From Thauera sedimentorum (GTDB lineage Bacteria; Pseudomonadota; Gammaproteobacteria; Burkholderiales; Rhodocyclaceae), in NCBI RefSeq assembly GCF_014489115.1, contig NZ_JACTAH010000002.1, positions 1,537,129 through 1,601,128 of the forward strand: a stretch of DNA of 64,000 nucleotides, given 5' to 3'. The notes beneath the pieces were generated by a model. That model made no database searches, was not told the origin of the DNA, and saw only the letters and a list, made by a program, of their open reading frames with translations. Below are positions 31,109-39,491 of this stretch, piece by piece. The translations under genes and the position numbers were made by a program. Each line of letters starts with the position of its first letter. Positions within the stretch are counted from its first letter, which is position 1.

Positions 31109-31758
31109 TGGCGGGCGTCCTCCAGGCCGACGCAGGCGGCCGATGCCGCGGGGGCACCCAGGCAGCCGGCGGCGACGCGGAAGTCGATCCGGCGGGTGTC
31201 GTCGGGCGCACGGGCGAGGCTGAGCTCGCCGAAGGCCAGCCCTGCAAAGGCCGTCTCCTGGCCGAGCGACTCGATGTAGGTCGGCAGCAGGCCGGGCTCC
31301 AGGGCGCTGCCGACAAGCGCCAGGTCGCGCCCGCTGTTGGCGACCAGGATGCGGGTCAGCCACAGGCCTTCCGGGCGCTGGCGTCCCAGGCCTTCGACGA
31401 AGGCGGTCAGCGGAGTGGCCTGGCCACCGGCTGCGGCGCTGTCGGCGAGCCGGCGCAGGTGCATGAGCTGCACCTCGAGGCGACGGGCCTCGAGCGCCAG
31501 GCCGGGGTCCGGCTTGCGTGCGTCCAGACGGGCGGCGAGTTCGGCGACGCTGGTTTCGAGACTGCGGGTGTGCTGCGCCAGCTGCGCCAGCTCGGCACGC
31601 GGGGCGTTCAGGCGCAGGGTCATCCAGCCGGCGAGCGCCGCCATGCAGACCGCCGCCGCGACGATTGCCAGGACCACCTGGATGGCCGGCAACACCGGCT
31701 TGCGGTCGACCAGCGACTCGTCGAGGAGGTTGACCTCCTGGCGGACGGTGGTGTTCAT
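31105..31758 (-). CDS. mshI2: MSHA biogenesis protein MshI2 (PilN-like)
   Basis: A 217-residue bitopic protein with the PilN hallmark QEVNLLDESL near its N-terminus (INLL-like, the site that binds PilM-type partners), one membrane helix at about 24-48, a coiled coil (60-100), and a periplasmic ferredoxin-like domain with PEGLWLTRILV. It should bind MshI through the cytoplasmic tail. Four-base overlaps with both neighbours indicate coupled translation. Confidence 0.85.
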   Translation of the reverse strand: MNTTVRQEVNLLDESLVDRKPVLPAIQVVLAIVAAAVCMAALAGWMTLRLNAPRAELAQLAQHTRSLETSVAELAARLDARKPDPGLALEARRLEVQLMHLRRLADSAAAGGQATPLTAFVEGLGRQRPEGLWLTRILVANSGRDLALVGSALEPGLLPTYIESLGQETAFAGLAFGELSLARAPDDTRRIDFRVAAGCLGAPAASAACVGLEDARQ

Positions 31759-32693
31759 GCGACCCCCAGGGCGCCGCCGAGGGCGAGCGGCATCGCTTCG
31801 GCCACCGTGTCGTTCTCGTCCAGGCCGCTGACCAGGTCGGCCGCGCCGACCAGGCGGGTGGCCAGGCCGAGCGCGCTGGTGATGTAGTCGACCAGGCGCT
31901 GCAGTTCGGCGCCGCGGCCGAGGACCAGCAGCTTCTTCACCGGCCCGTGGCCGAAGTGGCTGTCGTAGTAGTCCATGGTGCGCTGCGCTTCCAGGGCGAT
32001 GCGGTCGTCCACGTCGGCGAGTCCGCCGAAGGTGCCGCCGCCCGCGGTGTAGCTCAGGGCGTCGAGGCCCTGGTCGAGCGCGCGGGCGAAATAGAACTTG
32101 TCGTCGCGGCAGATCTGCAGCGTGCCGCGTTGCGGACGCAGGTGCAGGACGGCGGTGGTCTCCAGGCTGCCGAGCGCCCGGCTGAGCAGGTTGCGCAGCG
32201 CGAATTCGGCAATGTCGATGCGCTGCAGGTCCAGCCCGGTGGCGTTGATCGTGGCGACCATGGGCTTGAGGCGGCTGGCCCGTGCGGCCACCACCTGCAC
32301 CGGCTCGATGCGCTTCTGGCGCGCGGGCGGGGCTTCGAACACGTCGATCACCGCGTCGGCCGGGGAGTAGTCGATCAGGTCCTTGAGCCGCCAGCGCAGC
32401 GCCTGGCGCAGCTCCTCGGCGGGCACCTCGGGTCTGTCCAGCTGGTGGATGACGTAGTCGCCGTGGTCCAGCGTGAGCGCGGCCGGCACGCCCTGCAGGC
32501 GGTGCTCCGCCACCCAGGCCGCCAGCGTCCCGCTGCCGCCGTCCTTCGGTCCGTCGAAGCGGGCGAGCAGTCGCGGCGGTTCGCCGTCGCCGCGGCGGAT
32601 GTGCACGGCGGTAACACTTTCGTCCGAGACGACGAGGCCGACCTGGCCGTCGGTCGACGCTTTGCCCCGCTTACCGAAACGCATGCCGAACAA
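31755..32693 (-). CDS. mshI: MSHA biogenesis protein MshI (PilM-like)
   Basis: A 312-residue cytoplasmic actin-like protein with the PilM/MshI pattern: GLVVSDESVTAVHIRRGDG, LALRWRLKDLIDYSPADA-like segment (QALRWRLKDLID), then ARASRLKPMV and LLVLGRGAELQRLVDYI. It would bind the N-terminal tail of MshI2. It is the first gene of the msh locus and is read divergently from maeB. A putative promoter is seen at 32712-32739. mshH, which precedes mshI in Vibrio, is absent. Confidence 0.88.
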   Translation of the reverse strand: MFGMRFGKRGKASTDGQVGLVVSDESVTAVHIRRGDGEPPRLLARFDGPKDGGSGTLAAWVAEHRLQGVPAALTLDHGDYVIHQLDRPEVPAEELRQALRWRLKDLIDYSPADAVIDVFEAPPARQKRIEPVQVVAARASRLKPMVATINATGLDLQRIDIAEFALRNLLSRALGSLETTAVLHLRPQRGTLQICRDDKFYFARALDQGLDALSYTAGGGTFGGLADVDDRIALEAQRTMDYYDSHFGHGPVKKLLVLGRGAELQRLVDYITSALGLATRLVGAADLVSGLDENDTVAEAMPLALGGALGVA

Positions 32694-32711
32694 TCCGCGG
32701 ACTCCCCCTGA

Positions 32712-32739
32712 ATACTATGACGGACGACGTGATGCGCAA
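32712..32739 (-). promoter_or_regulatory. putative promoter of the msh assembly operon
   Basis: On the minus strand, TTGCGC and TAGTAT are separated by 16 bases, with TAGTAT lying 19 bases upstream of the mshI ATG. A GGGGGAG ribosome-binding-like run lies between. The spacing and both hexamers (4 of 6 or better) fit sigma-70. Confidence 0.45.
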
Positions 32740-32859
32740 GGGTTTCCCCTGCGACCGGGAGGGATTATGCCACCCAATCCGGGGAGGGGAGTCGTTGCCG
32801 CCGGGCGGGGGCGCCGGATGCGCGAAAAGCGCAGGGCAAAGTTGATCGAAGGAGGAAAA

Positions 32860-33036
32860 ATGTCACACTTTCGACGATATCTTCCCCTCCTGGGCGCCCC
32901 TGCCAAAGTCGGCGGCGCTGAGCTAAACTGCGACTTCGTCAGTCATGCACGTTCCGGCCCACTCCCCGAAGCCGGCGTCATGCGGGCCGGAGTGGCCCGG
33001 TCTGCAGCGGGCGCCCGTTTCGAGGCGCACACATAA
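32860..33036 (+). CDS. possible small protein, 58 residues
   Basis: An ATG preceded by the near-perfect ribosome-binding site GAAGGAGG (five bases upstream) opens a 58-codon frame, MSHFRRYLPLLGAPAKVGG at its start, ending just upstream of maeB. It could be a small protein or a leader peptide of maeB. The residue mix (Ala, Gly, Arg-rich) is also what random GC-rich DNA gives, and no family is recognised, so it is uncertain. Confidence 0.3.
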   Translation: MSHFRRYLPLLGAPAKVGGAELNCDFVSHARSGPLPEAGVMRAGVARSAAGARFEAHT

Positions 33037-33134
33037 TCCGAATACGCTGCGGATGTTCGCAATAGGCGAGGCCGCGCCATGCGGCCACCATTGCGCCTGA
33101 CGCAGACAACCACAGCATTCCGAGAGGGAGAACA

Positions 33135-35432
33135 ATGGATCAGGACTTCATCGCCGCGGCGCTGGACTATCACCGTGCACCGACGCGGGGCAAGATTTCG
33201 GTCGTTCCGACCAAGGGCCTCACCAACCAGCGCGATCTGGCGCTGGCCTATTCCCCCGGCGTCGCCGCCGCCTGCGACGCCATCGTCGCCGACCCTGCGG
33301 AGGCGCGCGAACTGACCAGCCGCGGCAACCTGGTGGCGGTGATCACCAACGGCACCGCGGTGCTGGGCCTGGGCAACATCGGCCCGCTGGCGTCCAAGCC
33401 GGTGATGGAAGGCAAGGGCTGCCTGTTCAAGAAGTTCGCCAACATCGACGTGTTCGACATCGAACTGGCGGAGAACGACCCCGACAAGCTGATCGACATC
33501 ATCGCCGCGCTTGAGCCCACCCTGGGCGGGGTGAATCTGGAGGACATCAAGGCGCCCGAGTGCTTCTACATCGAGCAGAAGCTGCGCGAGCGCATGAAGA
33601 TCCCGGTCTTCCACGACGACCAGCACGGCACCGCGATCATCTCCTCGGCCGGTCTGATCAACGGCCTCAAGCTGATCGGCAAGGACATCGGCCAGGTCAA
33701 GCTGGTGTGCTCCGGCGCCGGCGCGGCGGCCATCGCCTGCCTGGACCTGATGGTGGGCCTGGGCCTGAAGCGCGAGAACGTCTTCGTGTGCGACTCCAAG
33801 GGCGTCATCTACCAGGGCCGCGACGAGAAGATGGAGGCCAACAAGGCGCGCTACGCCCAAGTCACCGACGCGCGTACCCTGGCTGACGCCATCGTTGGCG
33901 CCGATGTGTTCCTCGGCCTGTCCACCGCGGGCGTGCTCAAGCCCGAGATGGTGCAGAAGATGGCCGACAAGCCGCTGATCTTCGCGCTCGCCAACCCCAA
34001 CCCCGAGATCCTGCCGGAAGACGCCAAGCGCGTTCGCCCGGACTGCATCATCGCCACCGGCCGTTCGGACTACCCGAACCAGGTGAACAACGTGCTGTGC
34101 TTCCCCTTCATCTTCCGCGGCGCGCTCGACGTGGGCGCCAGCACGATCAACGAGGAGATGAAGCTGGCCTGCGTGAAGGCGATCGCCGAGCTGGCCCAGG
34201 CCGAGCAAAGCGACATCGTCGCCTCGGCCTACGGCGGCGCGGAGCTGTCCTTCGGCCCCGAGTACATCATCCCCAAGCCCTTCGACCCGCGCCTGATCGT
34301 CAAGATCGCCCCGGCGGTGGCCAAGGCGGCGATGGACTCCGGCGTGGCGACCAAGCCGCTGGAGGACATGGCGGCCTATGTGGCCAGCCTGAGCGACTTC
34401 GTCTACCAGTCCGGCGTGCTCATGAAGCCGGTGTTCTCGGCCGCCAAGCGCGTGCCGATGGAGCAGAAGCGCGTGGTGTACGCCGAGGGCGAGGACCCGC
34501 GCGTGCTGCACGCGGTGCGCGTGGTGGTCGATGAGGGCCTGGCGCGCCCCATCCTGATCGGCCGTCCGGGCGTGATCGAGATGCGCATCAAGAAGATCGG
34601 CCTCAACCTGGTGCCGGAGCGCGACTTCGACATCGTCAATCCGGAGTCCGATCCGCGCTACCGCGACCTGTGGAACGAGTACTTCCGCCTGATGAGCCGC
34701 GACGGCGTGACGCCGGACATCGCCAAGGCCAAGATGCGCCGCGACACCACGCTGATCGGCTGCATGCTGCTGCGCACCGGGGATGCGGATGCGCTGGTGT
34801 GCGGCACCTTCGGCACCTACGACTACCACCTCAAGCAGGTGCAGGACGTGATCGGTCTCAAGCCGGGCTGCAAGCAGTTTGCGGCGATGAACATCCTGCT
34901 GTTGCCCAAGCGCATGCTGGCGGTCACCGACACCTATGTGAACGAGAGCCCGAATGCCGAGGAAGTGGCGGAAATCGCCCGCATGGCCGCCGATGAGCTG
35001 CGCCGCTTCGGCATCGAGCCGCGCGTGGCGCTGCTGTCGCATTCCAACTTCGGCAGTTCCTCGTCGGCTTCCGCCCGCAAGATGCGGGCGGCCAGCGACA
35101 TCCTGCGCGCCTCGGATCCGGACCTGATCTGCGACGGCGAAATGCACGGCGACGCCGCGCTGAGCGCCGAGATCCGCAGCAAGGTCAATCCCGAATCGAC
35201 GCTGCAGGGCGAGGCCAACCTGCTGGTCATGCCCAATCTGGACGCGGCCAACATCTCCTTCAACCTGATGAAGATCGCCAACGGCGACGGCGTCTCGGTC
35301 GGACCCATGCTGCTCGGTGCTGCGCTGCCGGTGCATATCCTGACGCCCTCGGCCACGGTGCGCCGGCTGGTGAACATCACGGCCGTCTCGGTGGTCGATG
35401 CGCAGGGTCAGCGCGAGGCCTCCGCACGCTGA
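33135..35432 (+). CDS. maeB: NADP-dependent malic enzyme with phosphotransacetylase-like C-terminus
   Basis: MaeB decarboxylates malate to pyruvate, making NADPH. The 765-residue protein has the long bacterial architecture: malic N-domain (about 1-160; [22 protein letters not shown]), an NAD(P)-binding domain (about 165-430; [16 protein letters not shown] and ALANPNPEI), and a phosphate acetyltransferase-like domain (about 435-765; [30 protein letters not shown]). In E. coli the last domain lacks Pta activity and mediates regulation by acetyl-CoA. It has its own promoter region and no cotranscribed partner is obvious. Confidence 0.95.
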   Translation: MDQDFIAAALDYHRAPTRGKISVVPTKGLTNQRDLALAYSPGVAAACDAIVADPAEARELTSRGNLVAVITNGTAVLGLGNIGPLASKPVMEGKGCLFKKFANIDVFDIELAENDPDKLIDIIAALEPTLGGVNLEDIKAPECFYIEQKLRERMKIPVFHDDQHGTAIISSAGLINGLKLIGKDIGQVKLVCSGAGAAAIACLDLMVGLGLKRENVFVCDSKGVIYQGRDEKMEANKARYAQVTDARTLADAIVGADVFLGLSTAGVLKPEMVQKMADKPLIFALANPNPEILPEDAKRVRPDCIIATGRSDYPNQVNNVLCFPFIFRGALDVGASTINEEMKLACVKAIAELAQAEQSDIVASAYGGAELSFGPEYIIPKPFDPRLIVKIAPAVAKAAMDSGVATKPLEDMAAYVASLSDFVYQSGVLMKPVFSAAKRVPMEQKRVVYAEGEDPRVLHAVRVVVDEGLARPILIGRPGVIEMRIKKIGLNLVPERDFDIVNPESDPRYRDLWNEYFRLMSRDGVTPDIAKAKMRRDTTLIGCMLLRTGDADALVCGTFGTYDYHLKQVQDVIGLKPGCKQFAAMNILLLPKRMLAVTDTYVNESPNAEEVAEIARMAADELRRFGIEPRVALLSHSNFGSSSSASARKMRAASDILRASDPDLICDGEMHGDAALSAEIRSKVNPESTLQGEANLLVMPNLDAANISFNLMKIANGDGVSVGPMLLGAALPVHILTPSATVRRLVNITAVSVVDAQGQREASAR

Positions 35433-35532
35433 GCGGGCGGACAGGCGCCGCCCGCATGCCTTCGGGCTGCGGGTGGCGGACAAGGACGCGCGGCGCCCGG
35501 CGGGCCGTGCCCAACGGCAGGGAGGACTGGCG

Positions 35533-36753
35533 ATGATCGTCCGGTTCGGCGCTGCGGCGCATCGCGCATGGCGACCGTGGCGGGCTGCGGCGCTTGCCCT
35601 GTGGTGCGTGCTGACCGGCCCGGCCGCCGCCTCGTCCTGGCTGCTCGCGTCGCCCGATCCGCGCGTGGTGCCGGGGGAAAGCTTCGAGGTCGTCGTGGTG
35701 GCGTCGACACCACCGCAGCACTGGCCCGACAGCTTACCGGCGCAGGTCGAGGCCCCCGGCGGCGCCCGTATCGCCATCGAGCTTGCAGCGGCGGAAGGCG
35801 GCAGCGATGCGCCGCAGACAGCGACCCAGCGGCGCTACCTGGGGCGCTGGCCGGCAGAACTGCTGGGCGTTGCAACCCTGGCCCTGCGCGACATGCCGGC
35901 GGCCCGGCTGCTGGTCGAAGCCAGCGGCGAGCGCCCGGCAGGCGTTGCGGCGCTCGAGCCTGCATCCGCCGAGGCGAGGCCCGCCGCGCTGTCTTCATCC
36001 CTGGACGGAGAAGCGCTGCGGACGGACGAGACAGTCGCCCCGGCTGCGCTCGGTTTCCACGAACCCATCTATTTCCTGGTCGGCGGGCACGACAAGCGTG
36101 CCGCGCGCTTCCAGTTCAGTTTCCGCTACCGCCTGTTCGACGACCATGGCCTGGTGGGCGAGGCCTTTCCGGTGGTCCGCGGGCTCTACTTCGGCTTCAC
36201 CCAGACCTCGCTGTGGGACCTGTCCTCGGACTCCAAGCCCTTCCGCGACAGCAGCTTCCGCCCTTCGCTGTTCTACCAGTGGCGTGCCAGCGACCCGGAA
36301 AGCGGCGGTTCGCTGGCCTTTGCCGGTGGCTACGAGCACGAATCGAACGGGCGCGACGGCGAGGATTCGCGCAGCATCGACACCCTGTTCCTGCGTGCCG
36401 ACGCACGCTACTACCTGGCCGACGGGCGCACCTACCTGGGCGCTGCGCCCAAGTTCTGGTTCTACCTCGACAAGGAGGACAATCCGGACATCGCGCGCTA
36501 CCGCGGCTATGCGGAACTCGGCCTGCGCGCGGGGCGCGACGACGGCCTCATGCTGACCGGGCTGCTGCGCCGCGGCACCGCGGGCAAGGAAAGCGTCCAG
36601 CTCGACCTGTCCTATCCGGTCCGGCGCAGCATCTTCTCCGGCGTGGGCGCCTTCCTGCACCTGCAGTATTTCAAGGGCTACGGCGAGACCCTGCTGGACT
36701 ACGACGAACGTCGCGGGTCGCGGTTTAGAATCGGCCTTTCCATCGTCAGATAA
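35533..36753 (+). CDS. outer-membrane phospholipase A (PldA/OMPLA family), variant active site
   Basis: A 406-residue exported protein: signal peptide to about residue 33 (CVLTGPAAAS), a beta-rich N-terminal extension of about 180 residues not found in E. coli PldA, then the OMPLA barrel. The signature is HESNGRDGEDSRS: H269 and S271 match catalytic His142 and Ser144, R274 and S279 match the calcium site, but the residue at the position of Asn156 is Asp283. The protein should hydrolyse membrane phospholipids when dimerised with calcium, if the change is tolerated. AGGAGG lies upstream of the ATG at 35533. Confidence 0.85.
   Translation: MIVRFGAAAHRAWRPWRAAALALWCVLTGPAAASSWLLASPDPRVVPGESFEVVVVASTPPQHWPDSLPAQVEAPGGARIAIELAAAEGGSDAPQTATQRRYLGRWPAELLGVATLALRDMPAARLLVEASGERPAGVAALEPASAEARPAALSSSLDGEALRTDETVAPAALGFHEPIYFLVGGHDKRAARFQFSFRYRLFDDHGLVGEAFPVVRGLYFGFTQTSLWDLSSDSKPFRDSSFRPSLFYQWRASDPESGGSLAFAGGYEHESNGRDGEDSRSIDTLFLRADARYYLADGRTYLGAAPKFWFYLDKEDNPDIARYRGYAELGLRAGRDDGLMLTGLLRRGTAGKESVQLDLSYPVRRSIFSGVGAFLHLQYFKGYGETLLDYDERRGSRFRIGLSIVR
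36726..36731 (+). promoter_or_regulatory. putative -10 element of qor within the end of the phospholipase gene
   Basis: TAGAAT lies inside the last codons of the phospholipase gene, 61 bases before the qor ATG. The same hexamer precedes tsaD, uvrD and dnaE. Confidence 0.35.
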
Positions 36754-36791
36754 GCCGCCGCCACCTGCGGCCCAGAACAAAGGAGACGCAC

Positions 36792-37766
36792 ATGCCCCAA
36801 GCCATCCGCTTCCATCAGACCGGCGGCCCCGAAGTGTTGCAGTGGGAATCGATCGAAGTGCCGCCACCCGCGGCCGGCGAGGCGCAGGTGCGCCACCACG
36901 CGGTCGGCCTGAACTACATCGACACCTACCACCGCACCGGCCTGTACCCGGTGCCCCTGCCTTCCGGCATCGGCCTCGAGGGCGCGGGCGTGGTCGAGGC
37001 GGTGGGCGAGGGCGTGAGCGATCTCGCCCCGGGCGATCGCGTGGCCTACGCCGGCGGGCCCCTGGGTGCCTACGCACAGCTGCGCAACATGCCGGCCGAC
37101 CGCCTGGTCAAGCTGCCGGAGGCGCTGTCCTTCGAGCAGGGCGCGGCGATGATGCTGCAGGGGCTCACCGCGCAGTACCTGCTGCGCCGCACCTACCGGG
37201 TGCAGCCCGGCGACACCATCCTGATCCACGCGGCCGCCGGCGGCGTGGGGCTGATCGTCTGCCAGTGGGCAAAGGCGCTGGGCGCCACGGTGATCGGCAC
37301 CGTGGGATCGGACGAGAAGGCCGCGCTGGCGCGCGCACACGGCTGCGACCACCCCATCGTCTACACCCGCGAGAAATTCGCCGAGCGCGTGCGCGAGATC
37401 ACCGGCGGCGCGGGCGTGCCGGTGGTGTATGACTCGATCGGCGCGGACACCTTCATGGATTCGCTCTCCTGCCTGCGCCCGCTCGGCACCATGGTGCTGT
37501 TCGGCGCCGCCTCCGGCCCGGTGCCGCCCTTCGACATCGGCCTGCTGGCCAAGATGGGCTCGCTCTTCCTCACCCGCCCGACCCTGTTCACCTACACCGC
37601 GCGGCGCGAAGATCTGCTGGCGATGGCCGGCGAACTGTTCGACGCGGTGATCTCCGGCAAGGTGAAGATCGAGGTCAACCAGCGCTATCCGCTGGCCGAT
37701 GCCGCCCAGGCCCATCGCGACCTGGAGGCCCGGCGCACCACGGGCTCGACCATCCTGCTGCCCTGA
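36792..37766 (+). CDS. qorA: NADPH:quinone oxidoreductase (zeta-crystallin type)
   Basis: A 324-residue zinc-free medium-chain dehydrogenase/reductase that reduces quinones with NADPH. The N-terminal GroES-like domain includes GLNYIDTYHRTGLYPVPLPS and GLEGAGVVEAVGEGV; the Rossmann part has HAAAGGVGLIVCQWAKALGA and VYDSIGADTF. The C-terminal KVEI-like NQRYPLADAAQAHRDLEAR segment is typical. GGAGA lies upstream of the ATG. It lies 38 bp after the phospholipase gene. Substrate specificity within this broad family cannot be read from sequence. Confidence 0.93.
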   Translation: MPQAIRFHQTGGPEVLQWESIEVPPPAAGEAQVRHHAVGLNYIDTYHRTGLYPVPLPSGIGLEGAGVVEAVGEGVSDLAPGDRVAYAGGPLGAYAQLRNMPADRLVKLPEALSFEQGAAMMLQGLTAQYLLRRTYRVQPGDTILIHAAAGGVGLIVCQWAKALGATVIGTVGSDEKAALARAHGCDHPIVYTREKFAERVREITGGAGVPVVYDSIGADTFMDSLSCLRPLGTMVLFGAASGPVPPFDIGLLAKMGSLFLTRPTLFTYTARREDLLAMAGELFDAVISGKVKIEVNQRYPLADAAQAHRDLEARRTTGSTILLP

Positions 37767-37872
37767 CGCGGGCGCGCTTGCGCGGCATGTGCATGCGGTT
37801 TGCTGCGGCACCGCAAATTTATCGAATTGCCACACTTGCCTTCGCCTCCTGCGATCTATCATGAATGATGAA

Positions 37873-37911
37873 CTGCCGTCGTCATGCCCCTTTGGCGTAT
37901 GACGACGGCAG
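37873..37911. repeat. 13-bp perfect inverted repeat upstream of the cmpX-like gene
   Basis: CTGCCGTCGTCAT (37873-37885) and its exact complement (37899-37911) flank a 13-base loop that itself has GCC and GGC pairing. No T-run follows, so it is not a standard terminator. It sits between qor and the channel gene, 55 bases before the latter's ATG; it may be a transcript end for qor, an attenuator or a protein-binding site. Confidence 0.6.
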
Positions 37912-37966
37912 CGGTGCCGCGCTACGCTGCGGTCCTGCGGACATATTCATCGATGGAGGTTTCCGA

Positions 37967-39442
37967 ATGGAACAGGAAACGATGTGGGGCGCGCTGGGGG
38001 CTAGCCTCGGCGGCAGCCTGCCCACCGTGTTCGGTGCGCTGGCGATCCTGGTGGTGGGCTGGTTCGTTGCGGTCAGCCTGCGGGCGGCGCTGCGCCGCCT
38101 GCTGGCGATGAGCGGGCTGAACCGGCGGCTGAAGGATGCCGTGGGGCAGGAGATGGACGCCGAGCGCGCACTGACCCTCGGGGTGTTCTGGCTGGTCTTG
38201 CTGGTCACCCTGATCGCGGTGCTCAACACGCTCAACCTGGAGAACGTGTCCGCGCCCTTCGCCGCCCTGCTCGAACGCATCACCAGCTATGTGCCGCAAC
38301 TCATCGCCGGCGCCGTGCTGGCCCTGGTGGCCTGGCTGGCCGCAACGCTGCTGCGCGCGCTCACCGAGAAGGCGCTCTCCGCGACCACGCTGGACGACAA
38401 GCTGTCGGCCGAGGCCGGCATGGAGCCGATGAGCCGCAATCTGGCGAACGTGCTGTTCTGGCTGGTGCTGCTGCTGTTCCTGCCGGCGGTGCTCGGCGTG
38501 CTGGGCCTGCACGGCCTGCTCGAACCGGTGCAGGACATGCTCGACAAGGCCCTGGCAATGGTGCCCAACATCTTCGCCGCCGCGGTCATCGGCCTGGTCG
38601 GCTGGGTGGTGGCCAGCGTGCTGCGCGGGCTGGTGGGCAACCTGCTGGCGGCCGCGGGCGCGGACAAGCTCGGCGGTACGCTGGGCCTGGGCGAGGACCT
38701 GCGGCTGTCCCGCCTGGCCGGCATCGTGGTGTTCATCCTGGTCTTCGTGCCCAGCCTGATCGCCGCGCTCGACGCCCTGCAGATCGAGGCGGTCTCGGGG
38801 CCGGCCATCGGCATGCTGCAGCAGTTCTTCGACGCGGTGCCGCACATCCTGGCCGCAGCGGTGATCCTGACCGTCACCTGGTTCGTCGCCCGCTTCGCCG
38901 CCGGGCTGATCGGCAAGCTGCTCGCCGGCGTGGGCTTCGACCAACTGCCGGCCCGCCTGGGCTTTGCGCATGCCTTCAAGGGCGAACTCAGCGCCTCGGC
39001 CCTGGTCGGGCGCCTGGTGCTGTTCTTCGCCATGCTGTTCGCTACCGTGGAGGCCGCCAACCGCCTGGGCTTCGGCCAGGTGAGCGACATCGTCGCGATG
39101 TTCATCCAGTTCGGCGGCGACATCCTGCTCGGCGGCGTGATCCTGGTAATCGGCTTCTGGCTCGCCAACCTCGCCCACGCCGCGATCGCCAGCGCGAGCG
39201 GCGAGAAGAGCGTCGGCCTGGCCCAGGTGGCGCGCGCCGCCATCCTCGGCCTGGTGATCGCCATGGGCCTGCGCGCCATGGGCATCGCCGACGACATCGT
39301 CAATCTCGCCTTCGGCCTCACCTTGGGCGCGGTGGCGGTGGCGGTGGCGCTGTCCTTCGGCCTCGGCGGGCGCGAAGCGGCCGGACGGCAGATGGAGTAC
39401 TGGCTGGCGCGCCTGCGCAAGGACGAGCGCAAGGACGGATAA
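37967..39442 (+). CDS. CmpX-like mechanosensitive ion channel-related membrane protein
   Basis: A 491-residue inner-membrane protein with about ten or eleven hydrophobic helices arranged as repeats of an internal unit (a conserved TM helix with GG-x-L-ILVVGW and VAxxLRxLL patterns, for example FGALAILVVGWFVAVSLR, FAAAVIGLVGWVVASVLR and GGVILVIGFWLANLAH). This matches the TM_helix repeat family that includes CmpX of Pseudomonas, implicated in envelope stress and linked to SigX. The ATG at 37967, preceded by GGAGG, was chosen; 34 upstream codons overlap the inverted repeat and look non-coding. No MscS beta domain was seen. Confidence 0.8.
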   Translation: MEQETMWGALGASLGGSLPTVFGALAILVVGWFVAVSLRAALRRLLAMSGLNRRLKDAVGQEMDAERALTLGVFWLVLLVTLIAVLNTLNLENVSAPFAALLERITSYVPQLIAGAVLALVAWLAATLLRALTEKALSATTLDDKLSAEAGMEPMSRNLANVLFWLVLLLFLPAVLGVLGLHGLLEPVQDMLDKALAMVPNIFAAAVIGLVGWVVASVLRGLVGNLLAAAGADKLGGTLGLGEDLRLSRLAGIVVFILVFVPSLIAALDALQIEAVSGPAIGMLQQFFDAVPHILAAAVILTVTWFVARFAAGLIGKLLAGVGFDQLPARLGFAHAFKGELSASALVGRLVLFFAMLFATVEAANRLGFGQVSDIVAMFIQFGGDILLGGVILVIGFWLANLAHAAIASASGEKSVGLAQVARAAILGLVIAMGLRAMGIADDIVNLAFGLTLGAVAVAVALSFGLGGREAAGRQMEYWLARLRKDERKDG

Positions 39443-39491
39443 TGCCCTGGCGGCGGGCCCTGGGCGGCCCGCCTTCGCAGCCGGGGACAAC

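Larger units (their letters stand above)
32694..33134. other. 441-bp divergent intergenic region between mshI and maeB
   Basis: This stretch separates the minus-strand msh operon and the plus-strand maeB gene. It holds a putative mshI promoter (32712-32739), a possible 58-codon ORF with a strong ribosome-binding site (32860-33036), and near maeB a CATAAT hexamer at 33032-33037 that could be a -10 element. The run GAGAGGGAGAAC before the maeB ATG is a good ribosome-binding site. No other structure is evident. Confidence 0.6.

Noticed and set aside
34450..35432. Separate phosphate acetyltransferase gene after malic enzyme
   Set aside because: The frame is continuous with maeB and the fused architecture is standard for this enzyme.
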